Positions 55,540 through 62,677 of a DNA stretch of 64,000 nucleotides are shown here, piece after piece. The DNA lies in the NCBI GenBank assembly GCA_040878035.1, contig JBBDMX010000095.1:1-64000 (forward strand). Reading direction: 5' to 3'. Position numbers and translations under genes: made by a program. Below the pieces are notes generated by a model. That model worked only from the letters and a program-made list of their open reading frames with translations. It searched no databases and was not told where the DNA came from. The stretch's first letter is position 1. Each line of letters opens with the position of its first letter. This DNA is from JBBDMX01 sp040878035 (GTDB taxonomy: Bacteria; Planctomycetota; Phycisphaerae; Phycisphaerales; Phycisphaeraceae).

Positions 55540-56925
55540 ATGACGCGCCCCGCCACCACCATCATCCAAGCCGCCGCCGCCATTGACGCCCTGGGGATCA
55601 GCCTCCGCCCCGCCACCCTCGTCATCCAATCCGGCCGCATCGTCGCCTGCGATCGCCCGGAAAATATCCGCGCCGCAGCCTACGCCGATCCCCATGTCAT
55701 CGATTTGCCTCACGCGCTGGTCCTGCCCGCCATGGTCAATGCCCACGCCCACCTCGACCTGACATCGCTGGGCGCCCAACCCTATGGGGGCGACTTTCTC
55801 GACTGGCTCAAATATGTCGTCTCCCACCGGCCCACCGAACCGGCCGCCATCGCCGCCGCCGTCCACCGCGGGCTGGCCCTGTCCCACGACGCCGGCGTCG
55901 GCTGGATCGGTGACATCGCCAACTCCACCCACGCGGTCATTGCCCGACTCGAAGCCTGCCCAAGCCCCGGCATGCCCCAACCAAGCCCCGACCTGCCCCG
56001 CGCAAGCCCCGGCATGCCCCGCCCAAGCCCCGGCATGCCCCGCTCGGGGGGCTTGCCGGGGACTCATCCCACCACTCCCAACCCCCCCGCCATCCCCGGC
56101 GTAAGCTACCTCGAAGTCTTCGGCCTGGGTCGCCGCCAACTCGACGGCTTTATCCGACTCACCCGCGGCCTCGACCTGCTCCACCATCACCCGGCCGCAG
56201 CCCACCTGGGCCCCACGTTGCACCTGGGCCTCCAGCCGCACGCCCCTTACTCGACGGGTCTGGCGCTCTACAACGCCATCGGCCGCTACGCCGCCGAACG
56301 GCACATGCCCATCAGCTCGCACTTGGCCGAGACGCCCATGGAGAACCAGTTCATCCGCGACGCCACCGGGCCGTTCACCGATCTGCTTCGCCGGCTCGAC
56401 CGCTGGGACGATGCCATCGTCCCCAATGGCGTCGGCTCGGTCGAGCATCTCTCGCCCGAGTTTCGCCGCGGCGGCTGGCTCGTCGCCCATGCCAACTGCG
56501 TTGATGACCACGACATCAACGCCCTGGCGTACCACCACGTGTCGGTCGCCTACTGCCCCATCGCCAGCGAATACTTCGGCCTGCCAGGCGGCTACCCGCA
56601 TCGCTACCGCGACATGCTCGCCGCCGGCGTCAACGTCTGCCTGGGCACCGATTCGATCCTCTGCCAACACCCCGATGCCGCACAACCCCTGAGCATCCTT
56701 GCCGCCATGCGCCGCCTCCACCAGCGCGACCGCACCGACCCAATGACCCTCCTGCGCATGGCCACCACCCACGGCATGAGCGCCTTGCGCTTCCCCCGCG
56801 CCTGGGCCAGCCTCCAACCGGGCGCCCCGGCCCGCCTCATCACCATCGACATCGACCCGCGCAACGATACGCCGGCTCTGGTGCAGGCGCTGACCAACCA
56901 ATCGCCGGCCAAACCGATTCTGTAA
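55540..56925 (+). CDS. Amidohydrolase-family protein with tandem in-frame repeat
   Basis: 461 aa metal-dependent hydrolase of the TrzA/MqnX-like group. Motifs include NAHAHLDLTSLG (His-x-His), ISSHLAETPMENQF (metal His), HANCVDDHD and LGTDSILCQHP (catalytic Asp). Possible deaminase; the aminofutalosine deaminase (MqnX) branch is plausible but not shown. Start ATG at 55540. Between residues about 141 and 175 are four 21-nt repeats (PSPGMPQ, PSPDLPR and similar), inserted where family members have a short loop between helix and strand. The insert is stop-free and keeps the frame. Confidence 0.83.
   Translation: MTRPATTIIQAAAAIDALGISLRPATLVIQSGRIVACDRPENIRAAAYADPHVIDLPHALVLPAMVNAHAHLDLTSLGAQPYGGDFLDWLKYVVSHRPTEPAAIAAAVHRGLALSHDAGVGWIGDIANSTHAVIARLEACPSPGMPQPSPDLPRASPGMPRPSPGMPRSGGLPGTHPTTPNPPAIPGVSYLEVFGLGRRQLDGFIRLTRGLDLLHHHPAAAHLGPTLHLGLQPHAPYSTGLALYNAIGRYAAERHMPISSHLAETPMENQFIRDATGPFTDLLRRLDRWDDAIVPNGVGSVEHLSPEFRRGGWLVAHANCVDDHDINALAYHHVSVAYCPIASEYFGLPGGYPHRYRDMLAAGVNVCLGTDSILCQHPDAAQPLSILAAMRRLHQRDRTDPMTLLRMATTHGMSALRFPRAWASLQPGAPARLITIDIDPRNDTPALVQALTNQSPAKPIL
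55961..56061. repeat. Four tandem 21-nt CAAGCCCCGGCATGCCCCGC units inside a gene
   Basis: Units start at 55961, 55982, 56003 and 56024, each 21 nt with few changes, ending with a partial inverse (CGGGGGGCTTGCCGGGG). Being 21 nt, the unit adds exactly seven residues per copy. Related in sequence to the CCCGGCCATG palindrome family. Confidence 0.9.
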
Positions 56926-56935
56926 TCCGGGCCTG

Positions 56936-56968
56936 GAAATCCGAAATCCGCAATCCGAAATCCGAAAT
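56936..56968. repeat. AAATCCG heptamer array
   Basis: Four copies of AAATCCG with one variant CAATCCG, the complement of TTTCGGA, between the amidohydrolase stop and hslU start (56986). Confidence 0.75.
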
Positions 56969-56985
56969 CGCCATACCATACGCCC

Positions 56986-58419
56986 ATGCAGAACCTGACC
57001 CCCAAACAGATCGTCGCCGAGTTGGACAAGTACATCATCGGCCAGGCGGACGCCAAACGGGCCGTCGCCGTCGCCATCCGCAATCGCTGGCGCCGCCGCA
57101 ACCTTCAGGGACCGATGGCCAACGAGGTGTACCCCAAAAACATCATTATGATCGGGCCCACCGGCGTGGGCAAGACGGAAATAGCTCGCCGGCTGGCCAC
57201 CCTCACCGGCGCACCCTTCGTCAAGGTCGAGGCCAGTAAGTACACCGAGGTGGGCTACCATGGCCGGGATGTTGAATCCATGATCCGCGACCTCCTGGAT
57301 AACGCCATCAGTATGGTGCGCACCGAGCAGGCCGAGAAAGTCGCCCAGCGCGCCGACGAACTGGCGACGGATCGGCTGATGGATCTGCTGCTGCCGGCGC
57401 CGGCGTCGAGCCGCACGGTGGCGGCTCATGCCAACGACGACGAGACTTCCGCCCCCGGCTCCGAGGGCGGAGTTGGCCACGCAGGCTACGTCGCCACCGA
57501 CGAGTCGGATGAAGCCCGTCAGCGCGTCCGCCAGCGCCTGCGCGACCAGCTCACCGCCGGCAAGCTCGACGACCGCGAAGTCGAACTGACCATCACCAGC
57601 AAGCCGCAGGCCGGCATCATGTTCGCCGGCATGGGCATGGACCAGATGGACCCGGAAATGTCCAACGTGCTCGAACGCCTGATGCCCGAGCAGAGCAAAC
57701 GCCGCCGCGTGAAGGTCAGTGAGGCCAAGCGGCTGCTGGTCGAGCAGGAGACCGACAAACTGCTCGACCGCGACAAGATCGTGGCCGAGGCCATCACCCG
57801 CACGCAGGAGTCGGGGATGATCTTCCTGGACGAGATCGACAAGGTGGCGTCGCCGTCGGGTGATGGGAGCGGCGGCGGGCGCGGGCCGGATGTGTCGCGT
57901 CAGGGCGTGCAGCGCGACCTGTTGCCCATCGTCGAAGGATCGGCGGTGACCACGCGGTACGGCGTCGTGCACAGCGATCACATCCTCTTTATCGCCGCCG
58001 GGGCGTTTCACAGCTCGGCGGTGAGCGACCTGATGCCCGAGCTTCAGGGTCGCTTCCCCATCCGCGTCGAACTGTCGCCGCTGACGCGCGATGATTTCGT
58101 GCGCATCCTCACCGAGCCGAAGAACGCCCTGACCCGCCAGCAGGAGCAGTTGCTGGGGGTGGAGGGTTTGACGGTGACGTTTGCCGACGGCGCGATCGAG
58201 GCCCTGGCGGACTACGCCGCCCAGGCCAACGCCTCGATGGAGAACATCGGCGCCCGCCGGCTGATGACCATCATCGAGAAGGTGTTCGAGGACGTGAATT
58301 TCGATGCTCCCGAAATGGTGCAGCGTCATGAAACGTCCGTGACGATCACCGCCCAGTTCGTCGCCCAGCGCGTGGCATCGATCGTCAAGGACCAGGACCT
58401 GTCGCGCTTCGTGCTCTAA
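56986..58419 (+). CDS. hslU: ATP-dependent protease ATPase subunit HslU
   Basis: 477 aa AAA+ unfoldase that feeds proteins to the HslV protease. LTPKQIVAELDKYIIGQADAKRAVAVAIRNRWRRR at the start, Walker A GPTGVGKTEIAR, VEASKYTEVGYHGRDVESMIRDL, Walker B FLDEIDKVAS, the arginine region LQGRFPIRVEL, and the C-terminal RFVL tail that docks into HslV. The I domain (about 110-250) is slightly longer than in E. coli, with a Gly-rich loop (SAPGSEGGVGHAGYVATDES). hslV is not adjacent in this window. A heptamer array lies just upstream and a terminator just downstream. Confidence 0.96.
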   Translation: MQNLTPKQIVAELDKYIIGQADAKRAVAVAIRNRWRRRNLQGPMANEVYPKNIIMIGPTGVGKTEIARRLATLTGAPFVKVEASKYTEVGYHGRDVESMIRDLLDNAISMVRTEQAEKVAQRADELATDRLMDLLLPAPASSRTVAAHANDDETSAPGSEGGVGHAGYVATDESDEARQRVRQRLRDQLTAGKLDDREVELTITSKPQAGIMFAGMGMDQMDPEMSNVLERLMPEQSKRRRVKVSEAKRLLVEQETDKLLDRDKIVAEAITRTQESGMIFLDEIDKVASPSGDGSGGGRGPDVSRQGVQRDLLPIVEGSAVTTRYGVVHSDHILFIAAGAFHSSAVSDLMPELQGRFPIRVELSPLTRDDFVRILTEPKNALTRQQEQLLGVEGLTVTFADGAIEALADYAAQANASMENIGARRLMTIIEKVFEDVNFDAPEMVQRHETSVTITAQFVAQRVASIVKDQDLSRFVL

Positions 58420-58454
58420 AGAGCAATCGCTGCAAATCGAGCTCACATCGAAAG

Positions 58455-58476
58455 CCCACCCGCTCCGGCGGGTGGG
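58455..58476 (+). terminator. Hairpin after hslU
   Basis: CCCACCCGC and GCGGGTGGG pair perfectly around TCCG, about 35 nt after the hslU stop codon. No long T-tract follows, so the call rests on position. Confidence 0.55.
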
Positions 58477-58584
58477 ATCGTGCGCCCCCAAGCTCCCATT
58501 CGCGCATCGCGCATGGCTTCTTCCACGGCTCACCTCCGTTTCCATATCCAACAATCGCGCGAAAATCGGATATCCGGACTCATG

Positions 58585-59325
58585 TCAGGATCCCTCCCCT
58601 CCCCGCCCCAGCCCCGTCACCGCCGCCTGCAACCGCCTGGTCACCTCCTGCCAGCCCTCGCGATCGTCGGGCTGGTCCGCGAAGGTCATGGGCTGGCCGA
58701 TGCGCAGGGTGATCCGCGTGCCCAGGCGCGGCCACATGGACTCGGGGTGCAACGCCGCCAGGCAGCCCTCCAGGTAACACGGCACCACCGGCACGCTGGT
58801 GCCCGCCACGATCATGCCCAGGCCCGCCTTGAACGTCTTGATCTGCCCGTCCCGGCTGCGCCCGCCCTCGGGGAACAGGATGTAGCCGCACGGTTCGCCC
58901 ACCAGACGCTCCCTCAATTGCTTAAGCGCATGCGGCCCGCAACTCTTGCGCCACATGGGCAAGGCGTTGATCATCGACGCGGCGAAAATGGCCATGGGCG
59001 TGGTCTCGAAAAACACGTCCCCGGCGGCGATGGGAAACACCCGGTCCGCCAGCCGCCGCGACAGCGGCGCCGCCAGCACCAGGGCATCCAAGTGACTGGT
59101 GTGGTTGGCCACCAGCACAAACGGCGGCTCGGCGGGCAAGCGCTCGGGATGCTCGACGCGCAGGCGGTGGTACACGCGCAGATATGTGTAGACCAGCCGC
59201 CGCCACAGAAGATGCGTGCACGTCTCGACCAACCCCGACTCGCGCCGCAGGCTGCGCGCCCGCTCGCCGGGCGGCAATCCAAGATCCTGCGCGGGTTGAA
59301 GCTTCCAGTCGTCCATGGCGTCCAT
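58585..59325 (-). CDS. 1-acyl-sn-glycerol-3-phosphate acyltransferase (PlsC-like)
   Basis: 246 aa phospholipid acyltransferase. The catalytic HX4D motif is NHTSHLD (about 77), the substrate loop FPEGGRSRDG (about 152) and VPVVPCYLEG near 182; a hydrophobic region before it anchors to the membrane. Ends EGS. Start ATG at 59325, with MDDWKLQ 3 codons later as alternative. Separated by a 200-nt repeat from cdsA upstream on the same strand. Its pairing with cdsA and a CDP-alcohol phosphatidyltransferase remnant indicates phospholipid synthesis. Confidence 0.93.
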   Translation of the reverse strand: MDAMDDWKLQPAQDLGLPPGERARSLRRESGLVETCTHLLWRRLVYTYLRVYHRLRVEHPERLPAEPPFVLVANHTSHLDALVLAAPLSRRLADRVFPIAAGDVFFETTPMAIFAASMINALPMWRKSCGPHALKQLRERLVGEPCGYILFPEGGRSRDGQIKTFKAGLGMIVAGTSVPVVPCYLEGCLAALHPESMWPRLGTRITLRIGQPMTFADQPDDREGWQEVTRRLQAAVTGLGRGGEGS

Positions 59326-59331
59326 TCAAGC

Positions 59332-59518
59332 AGTAACAGGGATGAACACGGATGAACACGGATGGGGAAAGCAAAAAGGAACAGGGATAGACATGATGCA
59401 CATGATGAATCAACTGGAAATCAAAACCAAGAAATTCGAAATCATGTTTGTCTTGTCCATCCCTGCTTCCGCGTCATTCCGATCAATCCGCGTTCATCCG
59501 TGTTCATCCGTGTTTCAA
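59332..59518. repeat. Long GATGAACACG/ATGATGGAC palindrome
   Basis: Second copy of the pattern at 25311-25543. Left arm GTAACAGGGATGAACACGGA then GGAACAGGGATAGACATGAT; right arm CTTGTCCATCCCTGCTTCCG then GCGTTCATCCGTGTTCATCC. Inner part diverged. It lies between cdsA and the plsC-like gene, ending 11 nt from the cdsA stop and 7 nt from the plsC-like start. Confidence 0.88.
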
Positions 59519-59528
59519 TCTTCCCCCT

Positions 59529-60533
59529 TTACCCCGTGATGATGCGTGTGGGCTGATCCAGTCCCACGCCCTGGTAGTAGCCGATGTAGTGGAACACCGC
59601 CGGCGATGCCAGGAGCAGGCTGTTGGTGCGGTCGAGGATGCCGCCGTGACCGGGGATCAGGTTGCCCATGTCCTTGATGCCCACATCGCGCTTGATCGAG
59701 GAGACCATCAGGTCGCCGGCCTGGCCGCTGACGCTGATGATCAGGCCCAGGATCAGGCGATGAATCGGGTGCTGCATGGGGCTGTCGCCGGGAAACGCCC
59801 AGGCGCCCAGGATGAAAACCAGCGGCGTGGTAAGGACGATCGCGCCGACGGAGCCGGCGATGGTTTTGTTGGGGCTGGTGTGGGGTGCGAGTTTGGGGCC
59901 GCCGAGGGACTTGCCGGTGACGTAAGCCGCCACGTCGTTGAACTGCACCGCCAGCAGGAGCAGTAGGACCAGGGCGCGGTAGTGGGTGTCGTTGGCCAGG
60001 TACGCCAGATGACCCAGGCAGACGGCAAAGAAGAGGAACGCCAGCACCGCCAGGCCGACGCGCTGCACGTAGCCCTTGGGCCGATCCGCCAGAATCGCCA
60101 CCAGTGCGATGATCGCCAGCCACAGCGGCGGGATGGCCACGAAGAAGTGGTACCAGTGATCGACCACGGCGAAGGTGATGACCAAAATGCCCAGCACGAC
60201 CATGAGGCTCATGACCTTCTCGCGGAACAGGCCCACTGCCCGGGCAAACTCGCGATAGGACAAAAGGCTCAACGCCAGGATCACTGCCATGAACCAGGCG
60301 GCGCCCAAGAGAATGGGCACGACGATGGCGGGCACGATGACGAACCATGAGATCATGCGCCCGGCCAGCTCGCGCTTGAGCGTGGGACTGATCTTGTCCG
60401 ATTGCGCCAGCAGGACGATGGCCGCCAGCGACAGCAGTAAGAGGGCGACGATCAGGCCGACGATGATGCCGACCAACGGATCGTCGAAGGCGTGGCGAAA
60501 GCCCAAGAGGCGCTGGCGGGTGAGTTCATCCAT
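59529..60533 (-). CDS. cdsA: Phosphatidate cytidylyltransferase
   Basis: 334 aa integral membrane enzyme making CDP-diacylglycerol. Eight or so hydrophobic segments; the signature GDLMVSSIKRDVGIKDMGNLIPGHGGILDR is typical of CdsA (SxxKRxxxxKDxGxxIPGHGGxLDR). VAAYVTGKSLGGPKLAP and SPNKTIAGSVGA also fit. Start ATG at 60533. Its start overlaps by 8 nt the end of a truncated CDP-alcohol phosphatidyltransferase frame. Feeds lipid biosynthesis with plsC-like 59.3 kb. Confidence 0.95.
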   Translation of the reverse strand: MDELTRQRLLGFRHAFDDPLVGIIVGLIVALLLLSLAAIVLLAQSDKISPTLKRELAGRMISWFVIVPAIVVPILLGAAWFMAVILALSLLSYREFARAVGLFREKVMSLMVVLGILVITFAVVDHWYHFFVAIPPLWLAIIALVAILADRPKGYVQRVGLAVLAFLFFAVCLGHLAYLANDTHYRALVLLLLLAVQFNDVAAYVTGKSLGGPKLAPHTSPNKTIAGSVGAIVLTTPLVFILGAWAFPGDSPMQHPIHRLILGLIISVSGQAGDLMVSSIKRDVGIKDMGNLIPGHGGILDRTNSLLLASPAVFHYIGYYQGVGLDQPTRIITG

Positions 60534-60762
60534 GCGTTCTGGTCCGGAAAAAGGCCGCGGCGCGGCAGTCGTCCACATAGGGCGTGGCCGCCAGGGCCGC
60601 TCCGCCCAGGATGCAGGCGATCATGCCGGCGATGGAGATGGCGTTGGGCGACACGTCCCGGCGCGCCAGCCAGCGTGCCGACGCCTTGGACCAGCCCGCC
60701 TGGCGCGAGGCGATGGGGCGGCGATCACCACCGTTGTAAGTCTGCTCCACGGGGTCCCCCAA
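60526..60762 (-). pseudogene. Truncated CDP-alcohol phosphatidyltransferase remnant
   Basis: 78 aa. The first 65 residues match the N-terminus of CDP-alcohol phosphatidyltransferases: RRPIASRQAGWSKASARWLA, then the membrane segment NAISIAGMIACILGGAALAA. The catalytic motif DGxxARxxxxxxxxGxxxDxxxD, expected further on, is missing, and the frame ends in FFRTRTHG where cdsA begins. No continuing fragment is found in other frames. Either a deletion has fused the remnant to the cdsA start region, or the remnant survives as a leader peptide coupled to cdsA (8-nt overlap). It lies 15 nt downstream of nadB. Confidence 0.7.
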
Positions 60763-60777
60763 TTGGAAGCATGGGCT

Positions 60778-62466
60778 TTAAGTCGAAGACGGCGCCGCGG
60801 CGCCTTCGCGCACCGGGGCGGTGATGGCCTGGCTCTGCCCACGCTGCCACAGGTCGTGCAGGCGGTACTCCTCCAGCGGCGTCGGATAGTCCACGCGGTA
60901 GTGCGTGCCCCGGCTTTCCTTGCGCCATTGCGCCGAGCGCACCATCAGCGCCCCGGCCAGCAGCAGGTTCTGCACTTCCCACCCGCCGCGGTCGTCGAAA
61001 ATCTTGTCCAGCGTGTAGCGCGCCCAGAAATCGAACATCTCGGCGACCTCCTCCAGGCGGTTGCCGTCGCGCTCGATGCCCACGTGCCGCCACATCACGC
61101 TGCGCAGGCTCGAGCGCACGTCCTCCAGGTCCAGTTCCGAGCGGTCGGACAGGCGAATGTCGGATACGACCTTGACGGGCGTGCGATGCTCGCCGGTAAC
61201 GACTTCCTGGCAGGCGCGGCCGGCGATTTCGCCAAAGACCAGGCCCTCGAGCAGGCTGTTGCTGGCCAGTCGGTTGGCGCCGTGGAGGCCGGTGGACGCC
61301 GCCTCGCCGCAGGCGTAGAGGCCGTGAATATTGGTACGCCCGCATTCATCGGTGCGCACGCCGCCGACCATGTAGTGGGCCGAGGGGTGGATGGGAATCA
61401 GATCAACGCCCGGGTCGATGTCGAATTTCTTGAGCAGGGCGGAGATGGCGGGGAAGCGCTGGGTGAAGCCGCCGATGGGCCGGGCGTCCAGATAGACGTG
61501 GGTGAAATTGGTACGGGCGACCTGGGCGATGATGGCGCGGGTGACGATGTCGCGCGGCGCCAGTTCCGCCAGCTCGTGGTAGTCGGGCATGAAGCGGTAG
61601 CCGTTGCGGTCCAGCAGGTGGGCGCCTTCGCCGCGCACCGCCTCGGTGATGAGCGATCGGCTGGCGCCGGCGATGTAGAGCGTGGTCGGGTGAAACTGCA
61701 TGAAAGCCACGTCGCCCAGGACGGCCCCGGCACGGTACGCCATCGCCAGGCCGTCCGCGGTGGCCGCCGGCGGATTGGTCGACTCGCGGTACACCTGACC
61801 CGCCCCGCCGCTGGCGAGAATCACCGCGCCGGCCCAGATCACCTGTAACCCGTGCTTGGGGTGATGCGTCACCGCGCCGATGCAGCGCGACGGCACGCCC
61901 TCCAGCGTGATCAAATCCAGCACGAAGCATTGCTGAAAAATGCGGATGCGCTCGCTCTGCCGCGCCCGCCGATCCAGCGTCACCGCCAGCTCCTTGCCCG
62001 TGGCGTCGCCGTCGGCGTGCAAAATGCGATGGTGCGAGTGCCCGCCCTCGCGCCCCAGCGCCAGCTTGTCGGCACGAATGCTGCCGGGCTCTTGGCCCGC
62101 CGCATGGTCAAACTGCATGCCCCACGCGATCAACTCGTCGATGCGCCGCGGACCTTCCTCCACCACCAGCCGCACAATCGGCTCATCGCAAAGGCCGGCG
62201 CCGGCGACCAGCGTGTCCTGCACATGGGAATCGAAGGAGTCGTCCTTGGACACGGCCGTGGCCACGCCGCCCTGGGCCCAGTAGGTATTGGAGGCCTTCA
62301 GATCGCCCTTAAGCGCCACGATGACCTCGGAATGCTCCGCCGCCGCCACCGCCGCACGCAGGCCGGCGACACCCCCGCCGATCACCAGCACATCGGTGAA
62401 AATCTGCGGCAACAGCGTGGCCCGAAAGGGAATCAGATACCGCCGTTCATCAAAAACTGCGTCCAT
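60778..62466 (-). CDS. nadB: L-aspartate oxidase
   Basis: 562 aa flavoprotein oxidising L-aspartate to iminoaspartate for NAD synthesis. FAD site DVLVIGGGVAGLRAAVAA at the N-terminus; NTYWAQGGVATAV; LGREGGHSHHRILH; the flavin-binding active-site region MQFHPTTLYI, LITEAVRGEGAHL and PSAHYMVGGVRTDECGRTN; and the helical C-terminal domain. Start ATG at 62466. nadA and nadC are not adjacent. Upstream (62467-62677) there is no gene, only a decayed GAGGACGCA repeat. Confidence 0.96.
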   Translation of the reverse strand: MDAVFDERRYLIPFRATLLPQIFTDVLVIGGGVAGLRAAVAAAEHSEVIVALKGDLKASNTYWAQGGVATAVSKDDSFDSHVQDTLVAGAGLCDEPIVRLVVEEGPRRIDELIAWGMQFDHAAGQEPGSIRADKLALGREGGHSHHRILHADGDATGKELAVTLDRRARQSERIRIFQQCFVLDLITLEGVPSRCIGAVTHHPKHGLQVIWAGAVILASGGAGQVYRESTNPPAATADGLAMAYRAGAVLGDVAFMQFHPTTLYIAGASRSLITEAVRGEGAHLLDRNGYRFMPDYHELAELAPRDIVTRAIIAQVARTNFTHVYLDARPIGGFTQRFPAISALLKKFDIDPGVDLIPIHPSAHYMVGGVRTDECGRTNIHGLYACGEAASTGLHGANRLASNSLLEGLVFGEIAGRACQEVVTGEHRTPVKVVSDIRLSDRSELDLEDVRSSLRSVMWRHVGIERDGNRLEEVAEMFDFWARYTLDKIFDDRGGWEVQNLLLAGALMVRSAQWRKESRGTHYRVDYPTPLEEYRLHDLWQRGQSQAITAPVREGAAAPSST

Positions 62467-62677
62467 GGCTCAGGCGATTGTAGAGGCGGAAAAGCCGCCA
62501 CGCGAACCAGAGACGCAAGACCGAGACCGACGCGTGCCCACGCGGAATCAGGTTTGGTATCGGCTTCACCGCCGAGGATGCAGAGGACGGAGTGGACAGG
62601 GTAACGGGAGGAAGGTTGGATACGCCGGGGCCGCGACGTCGGCAGGTTAACGTGAATTTGACTATCCTCAATGCTTC

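Noticed and set aside
54457..58554. 1365-codon minus-strand open frame
   Set aside because: Only its last 291 codons (the OmpA-like lipoprotein) are real; the rest is antisense to the amidohydrolase and hslU.
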